Source: Tamarix chinensis (taxonomy: Eukaryota; Streptophyta; Magnoliopsida; Caryophyllales; Tamaricaceae). From it: a DNA stretch of 64,000 nucleotides. Position numbers and translations under genes: made by a program. The stretch spans positions 1,178,564 to 1,242,563 of the forward strand of contig CM060175.1 in the NCBI GenBank assembly GCA_030549775.1, read 5' to 3'. Below are positions 12,000-22,975 of the stretch, one piece after another (within the stretch, counting starts at the first letter, position 1; every line of letters begins with the position of its first letter). The notes below the pieces were generated by a model, which was not told where the DNA came from, ran no database searches, and was given only the letters and a program-made list of their open reading frames with translations.

Positions 12000-12055
12000 T
12001 AACATTAATAATAATAATAATAACCATAATAACAATACTAATGGTAAAATATTTG

Positions 12056-12100
<45 letters not shown>

Positions 12101-12420
12101 GCTTTAAAATTTAAAGTGGGGTTTCGACCCTACTTATAACTAATGACTTACCACTTATTTAATATTAATAATAAAATTACTAACATATATAATAACATTA
12201 AAATAATAAAGATAATAATAATATTATTATCAATAGTTATAAGAACAATAGAAATAATAATACTAAAATAAATAAGTGTGAATGTTAATACAAAATTAGG
12301 GCCTAAGATTTTCCAGAATAAATAATAAAACGTTGCTAATAATTATTCTAATAATTATAATATTAATAATAATAATAATAAGAAGAATGATAATAATCCT
12401 ATAATAATTCAATTAATAAC
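12000..12420. repeat. AAT-rich microsatellite region in the LTR
   Basis: The longest pure run is (AAT)n at about 12057-12101. Shorter ATA/AAT runs surround it up to about 12420. This lies inside solo LTR copy 1 and replaces the spacer minisatellite seen in copies 2 and 3. Confidence 0.85.
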
Positions 12421-14169
12421 TTAAAATTCGAAACTAACAATAAAATTATTTTATTATCACTCTCCACCCTGCAAGTACAATTCAGCATAAATTTTATATC
12501 AAATAATAATAAAACATATTAAGAATATAAATATTAAGAATAATAATAATGGTATTTATATGCAAATAATTGAAATAAATTAAATAAAGGCTTATAATAA
12601 TATGGAAAATGGTTGAGAGGGTCTAGGGTTCAACCTTAAGCTGGTGGGGATAGGCGGCACCGGCGGTGGTGCACGGCGGCGGCGGCGGTGTCCGGAAAAT
12701 TAGAAGAACATAGAAAAAGATGGATGTTGGGAAAAAGATAGGGAGAATTGAGGTGATATAAGAGGTTTTTATTGTTGCCCAGGAGGAGAGGGACAAAATG
12801 ATGGTGATGGTGCAGCCAAAGGTGGCGGCGCACGGCGGCGGAAGGCGGTTTAAGATTTCGGGGTCAAAATTCCTACGATACGAGCATCCAACTTTGCATG
12901 ATTATTGAGGCTCGTACAAGAAGAATCGAGAGGTGAAAATGGTTTAGTTAATTAGATGAACTTTCAGGGAAGAGAATGGAATGTTTCGGTGGCGCTGAGG
13001 TTGGCTGAAGGCGGCGGAAGAGGCGTCTGAAGTTGGGGTGGCGACAGCTCGGGCCGAGGGTTTTCGGGGAAGAAAAACTCTAAAAACTCCTATAACAAGG
13101 CTGTTTATAGATGTTGGAATGGATAATGAGGAGCTGGAGGTCGACATGGAAGTGTTAAATGCAAGAATTTGGGTGGCCGGTGGCAGAAAACGGTCGGGCA
13201 TCGTTTGGTTTGCTCGAAATTTCGCGAGGTTGGGGAGAAGAAACGGGTGAGAGATAACGTCAAATAATTATGCCAATTTATTCCTGGAGTTAAGAGGAAG
13301 GTAATGAGACAAGAAACGACCGGTATTATTCACCATAACCAGAGATGCCATTGACGGGGTCGAAGGTGCAGCAGCGTCGACGGAGGAGAAGGGAGGAAGA
13401 AGGAAGGAGGAAGGGAGGCGGTCCGGTCGGCCGAGAAAGAAAAGAAAAAGGGAAGAACCAGGCGATTCGGGCGCGGTTGAGGGTATCATTAAATGAAACG
13501 ACGAGTTTAAGTGGAAAAGAAGGCAAAACGTGGCGTGGCACGGGGCGGACGGAAGGCGTCGCGCGGGCGCGGGCTGGGCCGAGGGAAAGGAAGAAGGGGA
13601 AAAAGATTGGGCCGCGGGAGAGGGCAGGCCAAACGGGGAAAAAGAAGAGGAAAAAGAAAAAGAAGAAAAAGAAAGAAAAAGAAAAGGAAAAAGGAAGAAA
13701 GAAAAAGAAAAAGGGAAAAAGGAAAGGAGAAAAAAATAGATTAGGGCCAATTAAATTAATCTGAATATTTATAATATTTAAAAATAATAATATTTAAATA
13801 AAATAATATTTAAATCCCTTTTTAGGCTAAATTAGGATTTTTTTAAAAGGTTTTCCATAAATTCCATTTTAATTAGCAAAACACCCAAAATTTCTTCCAT
13901 TACATTATTTATAAAACTAATATTAATTTGGAACCATTTTCTCCTCCTTATTTTAAATAAAATAATTTATTTAAATAAATTCCCAAATTAAAATCTTTAA
14001 TTAGCTAAAATACCCAAATTCCTCCTAATTAAAATACTTATAAATTTATTCTTGATTTGCCCTAATTAATTTTCTTTTATTTTAACTAAAATAATTTATT
14101 TAATTAATCTTTATGATAAAACCTCATTTAAATATAATATTTAGAATTAGGAATTTTCGGAGCATTTCA

Positions 14170-14645
14170 GATAGCCTTAGGACATTAAGCTTGAGATTAT
14201 TAGGTAAAAGATATAGGATGGTCAAGAGAAGGGGTTTTAAATTCATAATGATGGTAGCATTTTCTACCAGAGTCATTGGTGTATACCTCAGAGTTGAATT
14301 AATCTGAAGCACTAGATTTTATAGGAAGGACAATGTAGTCCCTTTTCTCTTCATCTAGGAGGGATAAGTAGTACAAGGACCTTAAGCATATTAATTAGTT
14401 TCTTCCTATGAAGAGAAAGGTAGAAGAGTTCTTGTTGTGATGTTTGATCAACAAAAGGTTGAATTAGAGCACTGGAGACATGTAGAAACAACCCATCCAT
14501 TGGATGTGCTGGGATGGAAAGTAGAGCTCCATAATGTGCATAATCAACTCAAAGGTGATCATATTAGTTCTACTTCCTATAATGAGGAAATAATAATGGC
14601 TTCTAAGAGATATCATGCCCATGTTTCACATAACTTACAATAATA
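14170..14645 (+). pseudogene. Ty3/gypsy integrase zinc-binding region and core start (right of the solo LTR)
   Basis: After the duplicated GATAG the plus strand reads a degenerate integrase N-terminus: STRFYRKDN near 14310-14332, corresponding to GSTKMYRDLR, then VVMFDQQKVELEHW near 14433-14475, corresponding to CLVCQQVKAEHQ of the HHCC zinc finger. HPLDVLGWKVE follows in place of the LQPL.IPEWKWE block. A 68-codon open stretch (14437-14643) covers this part. One of the zinc-binding cysteines is replaced by phenylalanine. The element cannot be followed beyond about 14645. Confidence 0.72.
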
Positions 14646-16560
14646 AGAATAGTGCCAAAAGCATGCAACACTATGCAATAATACCATCCAAATAATAAAA
14701 TCTCACAATTTAATCAGTGATATTAATCCAATTGAAACCTATATATGGTCCAAGAAAGTCATGATCCATATATTGCAAAATAATTCAAAATTTCAATAAA
14801 ATATAGTAAATAAAAATAATTTCTCATATAAGAAAATTTAACAACATGAAAGAGATAATATTATCCCTGAGTATGAACATGAAATAATACATATATAAAA
14901 CCCAATCATGTGTTTCTAATAGATAAGAATATTCATACTAATTCCACATAACAATTTTAGATTCAAATCATGGTTCATAGATATTAACATTTCTACCCAT
15001 AAAACATGATATATAGAATCCTAAAAAATTATTCATAATTATGTTCAAAAACTAACATCATATGCATCAAAATTTGTCTAAAATGAATAAGGAATGTACT
15101 AAACTCATTAGCATGTCTAGAATATGGTAAGGAAAAACTTCTGAGTAAAACCCCTAACCTAAACTTGTATAATCTTTATTGTAGCAAATTATATAATAAA
15201 ACATGTGTACATCCCCGCATTTGAAATGCTACCAAGCATACATGATAACTAATTTCTAAAATCTAAAGTACATTATTTTATAAATCATAAATTTATGCAT
15301 AGAAATATAAATATAATATTTCATGCTTCCATCTTTAGGTAAAAAGAAGAAATCTGTAATAGCAATCTAACATGATTTGATTTACAAAAAATTTAGCCTA
15401 TCATATTTAAAGCCATATTCTATTATTTATGGAGTGGTAGGATTTACCCCTAAGCTACCCAAGTGGTACCCCAAAAATTCCTCTTCTAATGTCACCTTAA
15501 GTAATATTGTGATTGACTAAAATGAACAAAATAACTTGTACATTCAATGTACATATTATAATTTGCTCAAATAAAAAAATTCAAAAGGAAACAAGGACTA
15601 ATAATAAAAGAGATTAAAGCTAATTTTGGTGATGCATTGTGGAATAAGCACCCTCATGTAGGGGTTGGTATGCCTTTCTTGGTTAAGGGCTAGACCAAAC
15701 ATTATAAGCAGAAGGGAGGAGGAGGAATAGAAGAGTGGTTTTTTCGGAAGGTCAAAATTTGGACATTGTTGGTGAAATAAAGCAGTGTAATGGTGCTAAC
15801 AGCGGTGGTTGCTCTATGTTAGAAAGCACATTGTTTGCTAAATCTTTAGTTTGGAAGCTCAATGAAGGACTTCAACAAGGTAGAAATTTACATGCATGGA
15901 TGGTTGTTGCTTGATGGCTAGCTCAATGTGTTAGATTTCTTTAATGTAGGAAGGACAAGGTAATTGGAGGTATAGGGTCAGTTTAAGCTATAAAGCATGG
16001 TGGTGCTTAAGATGGTGAGGTGCTAGTTGTGGGAAAAATGTGGCGGTGTTATGTGTTAGAACCCATGCAAGGATAACATGAGAAGAGAAGCTCGATCAAG
16101 GGAGTGCTAGTGAGATAAGATAGGTGGGATGATGGGGGTTGAAGATGACACAAATATAGAAAGAAGGTGACATGTGTACTATAAGCTTTGTTAGAAGAAA
16201 AAAATTAAATAAAATAAAACCCATCAAGCCGAGTAGTATAGGGAAGGAAAGAAAGGAAGTAAGGGTTTGAGCTAACAAAAATAGAGGAAAAGAGGTAGGG
16301 ACAAGGGTTAAGCATTACTAGAATAAAATGAGATAAATAAATGAAGGAAGGGGCTAAGATGATGGGGAATTTGTGGTATGAAAACAAAGATTCAAAAAGG
16401 GATAACAATCAAACAAGTCCAGGTAGATAAATAGTGGCAAGGTTGTTCTAGAAGAAGAAGAAGATAGGTAGATAGATAGATAGATGGATGGATAGATAGA
16501 TAGATAGATGGGGAGAGAGAGAGAGAGAGATTTTATTAAGTAGGGTAGAATAGTGTAGGA
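14646..16560. other. Uninterpreted repeat-like AT-rich DNA
   Basis: No protein-like frame was recognised here. The left half (14650-15600) is AT-rich with phrases like 'aaaacatgatatata' that resemble LTR interiors elsewhere in the window. The right half (15700-16440) is purine-rich, GGAGGAGG-type, like the 3' thirds of the long LTRs. It is probably remains of another LTR in minus orientation, but no end or target duplication was found. Confidence 0.35.
16464..16530. repeat. (GATA)n and (GA)n microsatellite
   Basis: About ten GATA/GATG units at 16464-16509 are followed by a GA run at 16512-16530. The reverse complement gives apparent serine- and tyrosine-rich open frames that are not genes. 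Confidence 0.9.
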
Positions 16561-18035
16561 TATGCTATGTGTGGTGATGGAACAAAGAAAGTAAGGCTGT
16601 GTAAATAAGCATATCAAAGTAGACTTAGGATAGGCATGCTTACCATTATTTTCTAATCACACAAAGAAAACAAAACATAAATACTAACTATAACTCTAAA
16701 ATTTCACAAAAAAATATATAAATAAGAAAACACTAGAAGGTAAAACAATTATGGACATGGGGTTTTTAAAACATAAAATATCAAAAATAAATAAAAGGAA
16801 ATTAAAAAAAATAGGTGAATGTAAACACTATGAATGTGCTAGGGGTGTTGAAATACATAACTAGATAAGCCCAAAATATAACAATAATTCATAAGTCACC
16901 TTTTAATTACAATAAAGAGATTGACCTAGTTACATGATAGAAAAATGTTTAAATGCTTTATATGAAATCCCTAAAGTAATTAATATGGATAATTAAGTGC
17001 CAATAGTGAATCTTATTAAATTCTAGTTATATAGTCATAATAAATGGCTCCTATATTTAAATAGTTTTAAAGTAGTAAGCAAAAGTGTAATCATGTCAAT
17101 CTAAGTATCCAACCTAATACCTTAAGTAAGTCTAGATGTATTCCCCTCCTTTTACCAACATATATCATAACATTGGTTAGAATCATAATACTATTAGCTT
17201 AGTGGCTATCTAAACTAGCCTCAGTTTATACATATGAATTATAGTGCAAATCTATAGCAACCTAGCACACATATAACACTACATATTTTCACTATAAGAA
17301 AGAACAAGGGATTCACTATGTAATTCACACTTGATAGAACCCTATATCTAAATAATTAAATTAAAATACAGCCCACAGATAATCTTAAGAAACAATCAAA
17401 ATTCTTATTACAAATTAAACCATAGCCTAGGGCTTTAATCTATGGCCATCAACAATTATTTAGAAACATATCGTTATCAAGTTCATTATATATATATATA
17501 TAATAAAAAAGAACCAAAAAGTATTTAGGGATGAAAATTTTAGCTAATTAATTAGATGAATAATTGTTTGTTATTTATCCAAAATTTTCCTTTAGCTTCC
17601 GTCAACATTTTCTCTTTGATAAATTTTCCTTTGTGCCTAGTAGTTATGGGTTGCGCTGATTAGTCTTTGCTCCTTTGATGAAAACCCTTTTCAAGCTGGC
17701 TATTGTTATTGATTCTTGATCTCCTTTATAGGCATATAGCCTCCTTTCATATATATATATATATATAGCATGAGATTATGGACATACATCACTTTTATTG
17801 ATTACACAATCCATTCTCCAATGGGACATTCTTTGTATTTGTTGCTAAATCATTTGTTTCTCTCTCATGTTTTTACCTACTTGTATCCTCAATATTAAAA
17901 CAAGAGAAATAAAAAATGATGCTATAAATTAAACTTTACAATTTATTAGCATAAGAAATGCTAGGTTAAATTTTTACCCCAATATATTTAGATTTAGGAA
18001 AAATTACTTGAAATAGGAATTACATATCTTGTTTT
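16560..18035 (-). mobile_element. 3' LTR of Athila-type element 2, major part
   Basis: This stretch aligns base by base, in the same orientation, with 56125-57662, the 5' LTR next to an Athila-type primer-binding site. Shared blocks include 'ctaatcaca.agagaaaa' (16650 and 56240), 'cctaaagtaattaatatg' (16970 and 56550), 'atgaaaacccttttc' (17680 and 57250) and 'cttagatttagg' (about 17990 and 57568). It is broken at 18036 by a solo LTR. The last 44 bases lie at 22932-22975. The left boundary is approximate because homology fades between 16560 and 16600. Confidence 0.72.
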
Positions 18036-18354
18036 TGTAATCCCCAAAAATTTTAAAAAACCTATAATTTAATAAATAGCTTTTATTTGAAATAGATTAG
18101 CTTTTAAAATTATTTAGTTTAATTATTTTATGGATTTTTGAGTATATAAATTTGGATAGAAATATTTGATAAATTAATATAAATATTTTGTTATTCTATT
18201 ATACCTTTTTTATTTAAATGATTTTTCAAACTAATATTTTACTAAAATTTTCCTTTTTAAGCCAATATATTAAATTATATTTAATTAAGTGATTAAATTG
18301 AATAACTTATCAAAAAATATTACATTTTATTATTTTATAAATTAAAATATTTTG

Positions 18355-19560
18355 TTTCCCTATTTTTCCTTTTTCCTTTTCCCCCTTTTCCTTTTCTTTC
18401 TCCCTTTTCTCCTTTCTTCCTTTTTCCTTTTTCCTGAATTTGGGCCGCTAGGCCAGCCTCTTCCTCTCCCCCGCTTGGGCCACAGGCCCGTTCTCCCCCC
18501 ACATGCACCGGCCGACCCAGCCCCCTCCTTTCCTTCTGTCCTTTCTCCCCCTAGACCGGGTTGGCCCAACCCTTCTTTTTTTCTTTCCTTCACTGGCCTA
18601 GTGCTCGCCCTTCCCTTTCTTTCTTCTTCTTCTACACCCCATCCAACGCTTCGACCTAGCTCCCTCACCTGTCATCGTTGACCAGGTCTGTCGCCTCGGG
18701 CATGCCGGCCACCGTCCCGCTGCCACCACCTGCCTCTCTCTCTCTCTTCCCCTATCCCTTTTTTTCATCCTTTTGGAAACCGACAGGCCATGCCTACCCA
18801 TCCCACATGGCCACCCTTTCCCTTCTTCCCCTTCCTCTCCCTGCCACCCTACCACCCTAAACACTACCACCGACCGGCCACCTATCCCCTATCTTCCCTC
18901 TTCTTTTCCTTCTCCCCTTCAACCTTTTTCTGCCCCATCTTTTCGAGTCCCTTATTCCCGATCTTCTCTTTCTCTCATTTTCTTCATCTCCATCTTTTCC
19001 CCCTATTTTGTGCACCACTGCCCCTCCGTTTCTTTCTTTGCCACACCCACCATCTTCACTGCCTCCTGCCACCTTCTATTACTGCCCTGCACCACCACAA
19101 TACACCCTATCGAGTCCCTAAAGTCCCTTATTCCTGCCCACCTATTTTAATCCCCATTTCCCCCCTTCTCGGTAGCCCCCTGCAACCCCACCATTCACCG
19201 CCGTCCAGTCGCCTCTACTGCCACTCAAACAACCAGTCAACTCCCTACAACCTCCTCTACAACCCCATACCTTGTTTGGCCAAAATAAGCTCCCTTACCC
19301 CTCCATTTTTCCCATCTCTTTTCCTTCCTTCTCAACCCAGTCCACCTCGGCAACCATCTTCGCTGCTGCAGCCGCCTCCGCCTCTCTTGGCTACCAACAA
19401 CCCATCCCCATCCCCAGCCTCCACCTACACCCTCTCTTCACTCCTGCACCCTTCCCTTGCCTCTAATCCTCCCCCACCTACCCTCTTTTCTAGCCTAAAG
19501 ACCCCAACCCAAAAATAGCTATTATCCCTTCCTTTCACCCCCTCTTCGAGCCTTCCTCTT
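18355..19560 (+). repeat. C/T-rich low-complexity section of solo LTR copy 2
   Basis: This is about 1.2 kb of strongly pyrimidine-rich sequence. It produces long proline/serine/leucine-rich apparent open frames (up to 242 codons at 18790-19518) and basic frames on the other strand. The matching purine-rich sections sit at 12640-13760 in copy 1 and about 33720-34900 in copy 3, so this is a conserved LTR segment and not a gene. Confidence 0.8.
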
Positions 19561-20214
19561 TTTATTTTTACATACAGCTCATGCTGCATAAGCAACATGA
19601 GTTGCTACATTTATTGGCCTATTTTTATTAATAATTTTAAGGTATGATAATATTTATGTTAATTATTTCCTTAAGTAAAATTTATAAAATCTTATGCTTT
19701 GATTTTCTTATTTATAATATAATAAATATTGATATTATTTCTAGGTATTGGTTTTGCTAATCAAAGCATGAATCTTTAATCGGAATACCGGTAAGATTCA
19801 ATTTTGCAGGAATTAAGGTAATTGTTAAACCCCACTTAAACGCATGGATAAACGTATGTTAGCACATTAGGATTTTTAATATGTTATTATGCTTGATATT
19901 TGTGGTTTAATATAATATATATATTTGTTTGTAGTGATTGATAAAAAAGGAAAGTATGCTAGTTTATATGCCATGTGTGGAAATGTTGCTTAAGGAAAGA
20001 GTTTGGCTATTAATGAAAGTGTTAACTACTTATCCATGTTATTTTATGTTATTGTGACTATTTATGCATAAATAATATTATTGTGAGCCCTAGGGGCATT
20101 TTAGTAATATTCCTTGTACTAGAATGTGGCCTAATATGTGTGGGTGCTAATAAGTATTATATTAAAATATAATGGTTGGTAGAGTTGGATATTGTTAATG
20201 GAGTATTAATATTA

Positions 20215-21130
20215 TTATTCCATGTGGTAATGTTAATTTAATAACAGTGGTGTAATAAAGGGGGTAAAGTGGTAATTTTGGAGGTAAAAGGGCAATATGG
20301 TAATTTTATGATTAAATGGTAAAATGGTAATTTTATAAGTAAAGGGGGTAATATGGTAATTTTGGAAGTAAGGGGTAAAATAGTAATTTTAGATGTAAAA
20401 GGGTATTATGGTAATTTGCAAGCAAAATGGTAATATGGTAAATTTGGATGTAAGGGGGTGAAATTGTAGTTTTATAAATAAGAGGATATTATGGTAATTT
20501 TGGTAGTAAGGGGGTAAAACGGTAATTTGTAAGTAAATGGGTAATTGTAATAATTGAGAAGGGTAAGTTGGTATTTATAATAATGGAGAAGGGCAAAATG
20601 GTAATTATAATAATTGAGAAGGGTAAAATGATAATTATGATAATGGAGAAGGGTGATTTGGTAACTTAACCAACAGGAGGGTAATTTGGTAATTTTGATA
20701 ATGGATAAGGGTAATTTGGTAATTCATCCAACTAAATGGGGCAATTCGGTAATTATGATAATGGAGGAGGGCAATTTGGTATTTTAACCGACTAAAAGGT
20801 AAACCGGTAATTATTTAACCAACTAAAGGAAAAATTGGTATTCATGATAATGAAGAATGGTAATTTGATAATTTATCCAACTTAAGGGCAATTTAATAAA
20901 TATAACAAAGGAGAAGGGCAATTCAGTAATCTAACCAACCAAATGGGGAATGTGATAAGTGTAGCAATTATGAGGGGTGAATGGTGATCTAAAAAGCATA
21001 GGAGATAACTCGATAACCTAAACCGAATAAGGGGTAATTTGGTAATTATGCAACCCAAAGGGTTATGGTAATTTGTCAAGTAAGGAAGGGATGGCTTAGC
21101 AATTATATAAGTAAGGGTTAAATGAGTAAT
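20215..21130 (+). repeat. GGTAATTTGGTAATTTT-type minisatellite in LTR copy 2
   Basis: About 40 imperfect units of roughly 18-30 bp are built on 'gggtaaaatggtaatttt' and 'gataatggagaagggtaatttgg'. The complement of the same unit is present in LTR copy 3 at about 32770-33190 ('aaattaccaaaataccc'). The array is much longer here, so copy number has changed since the copies diverged. Confidence 0.85.
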
Positions 21131-21835
21131 TTGTATCTAACATGTCATTGTGATTGTGGAATTTCGTGATATGACTCAAATAACGCTGAATAGCAAGGTA
21201 AGAGTATTTGATAATCAGTAAGTATCACGAGAACAAATCCTAAATCAGAATTGGATGAGATTATGATGGCCTTATTGATTTCCTCTGTGTTATCTTGGAT
21301 AACTGTATGAATAAGAAACGCCTAATGATTCCAGAACGATTGAAAGTGAATAAGTATCTGATTACTGTGCTTTTTTGTGATCACCTTAATTAAGACACTA
21401 ATACTTAAAGTGAAAGACCTCTAGATCGGGAATGGTGGCTCTTTAGGGGTCGCTACCCTAAAGTCTTGGTTTAGCCCATAATTATTCTGGTATTTGCTGG
21501 TGTGCCTTTGTGCCTCAGCTAGGCCCTATATCTTACTCTATCTAGCTCTACGTACCTATTTAGGGGGTATACATACTTATGGATTAGGTGTCCTTGTTGG
21601 TAGGGTACTGAGTAGCTTTATGCACCAGTATGACCAGGGTACCTTTACGTCCTTGGGTTCATAGTTGAAGGGTGTTGAGGTTCTTGTATGCACCAATATG
21701 ATCGGTGTACCTTTGTATCCCAAGTTCTTGATCTCCCGTCCAAGGCAAATAAATGGAATTGTCGTGCTAATTAAAGAAAGGAAAAATACTAATCATGAAA
21801 GTAAAAAATTAATGAGCCGGGCCCAGTTGAATTAT

Positions 21836-22275
21836 GATATTGAGTATCGATCCACCGGTTATAATAGTGGCCCAAGAGCATGATGCCCTGGCAAGTGATT
21901 ATGAGTGCCGATCCACCGGATATAATAGTGGCCCAGGAGCGTGTTGCCCTGGAAGATGATTATGAGTACCGGTCCACCGGATATAATAGTGACCCAAGAG
22001 CGTGTTGCCCTGCATGATGTTGATATGTATTCTGATCCATCGGCAATAATAGTGGGGTCCCGAGCTCAATAAAATCAGTCATGTATGTGAATAAAGTTAT
22101 GAAAAATACTAATCACTTATAGTGGAACACTATGTGAGTCGGGACCAGATTGGTCCACCGGCAAATAATAGTGGCTAGGAGCATTTTGCCTTGCATGACC
22201 GGTCCACCGGAGAATAATAGTGGCCAGGAGCATTTTGCCCTGCATGACCGGTCCACCAACGAATAATAATGGGGT
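21836..22275 (+). repeat. Array of CCACCGGnnATAATAGTGG palindromic motifs in LTR copy 2
   Basis: About seven copies of the motif seen in LTR copy 1 lie near 21851, 21912, 21973, 22030, 22152, 22202 and 22250. Most are separated by 'CCAGGAGCGTGTTGCCCTG'-like spacers. The motif is the reverse complement of the copy 1 form, as expected from the opposite orientation. Confidence 0.85.
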
Positions 22276-22931
22276 TCCCACACTCACATGGATATTAAAT
22301 ATGAGAGATGATTGAATAATGATGGACTCATGGCTTAAGGCCCGAAAGTATTGATTGTTTATTATGACCTATTGATATCTGATGTGAATGCTAATTATGT
22401 GAATGTTATATATACACATCTTGTTATATATGTATGTAGATTTATTTCATGTGTTGCATTATGGGTCTGCCTTTAAGTGTGATTTTAAAGGGTTACTCAG
22501 TACCGTAGTACTAAAGGGTTCCATTCGTGGGGCCCCTGCTTATTCTATGGGTAGTGTCCCTTACAGGTCTTTTTCAGGTGCTATTCAAGTGGGCAACAGG
22601 AAAGAGAGAAAGGAATCATCCGGAACCGTTAGGGTTTTTCCCTTTCTCTTTTAAATTCCTAGTTTTAATATTATTCTTGTATTTGTAACCACCACTGGTG
22701 GATTTTCTTCTTATAAACGATTGTCACACTACTCTAATTTAAATATGGTTTGTAAATTGTATTTTACACTTTTAGCCTTGGCACTTGGTACTGGAATGAT
22801 ATGAGTGAACCGATCTAGTACTAAGTGTGGCAATAATATCCCTAGAATTAACAGTTTTGTAATTTGCTTCTACTAACTCTTTTAAATAAAATGAAATTTT
22901 CAGTAGTGAATTTTGGGGGTGTTACAGTTTT

Positions 22932-22975
22932 GCAATTTCTATAGCAATTTAAATCACCTAAATTTTAGTTATGCA
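22932..22975 (-). mobile_element. 3' LTR of Athila-type element 2, remaining end
   Basis: These bases continue the LTR interrupted at 18036 and align with 57620-57662 ('gttttgtc.ttttattg.aatttaaat..cctaaat'). The minus-strand LTR start reads TGCATAA here; the partner copy at 57.66 kb has decayed to CGTATAA. Confidence 0.65.

Larger units (their letters stand above)
9488..14169 (-). mobile_element. Solo LTR (long Ty3/gypsy type), minus orientation, copy 1
   Basis: The 4682-bp unit starts TGTAACACC and ends TTTCA, and is flanked by a perfect 5-bp duplication GATAG (9483-9487 and 14170-14174). The same integrase reading resumes directly after it, so it is a clean insertion with no internal region: a solo LTR. 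It is the reverse complement of the unit at 18036-22926, and both share the R-region phrase around 'TACTGAGTA', the 'accaagtgc' block and the CCGGTGG repeats. Compared with the other copies it keeps many CpG sites, suggesting a younger insertion. Such very long LTRs are typical of Tekay/Del-type chromoviruses; that assignment is inferred. Low-complexity open frames in 12.6-13.8 kb are part of the LTR, not genes. Confidence 0.85.
18036..22926 (+). mobile_element. Solo LTR (long Ty3/gypsy type), plus orientation, copy 2
   Basis: The 4891-bp unit begins TGTAATCCCC and ends GGGTGTTACA, with a perfect 5-bp target duplication GTTTT at 18031-18035 and 22927-22931. The Athila-type LTR resumes exactly after it. 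The GGGTGTTACA end is the form that precedes a Met-tRNA primer-binding site in related elements, which sets the orientation. No internal domain is present. The interior, in order, is a pyrimidine-rich section (18355-19560), a GGTAATTT minisatellite (20215-21130), an array of CCACCGG palindromes (21836-22275) and an R-like region near 22490-22700. It is the inverted counterpart of copy 1 at 9488-14169. Confidence 0.88.

Noticed and set aside
13268..13764. Overlapping 139- and 160-codon frames on opposite strands
   Set aside because: Lysine/arginine/glycine-rich and phenylalanine/serine/proline-rich readings of the same GA-rich LTR segment; a compositional artefact within solo LTR copy 1.
16096..16617. 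Minus frames with YLSIYPSIYLSIYLS-type repeats
   Set aside because: Translation of the GATA/GA microsatellite and its purine-rich flank.
18790..19518. 242-codon plus-strand open frame, the longest in the window
   Set aside because: It is proline/serine/leucine-rich low-complexity sequence from a C/T-rich LTR section. Homologous purine-rich sections sit in the other two LTR copies, and overlapping frames are open too.
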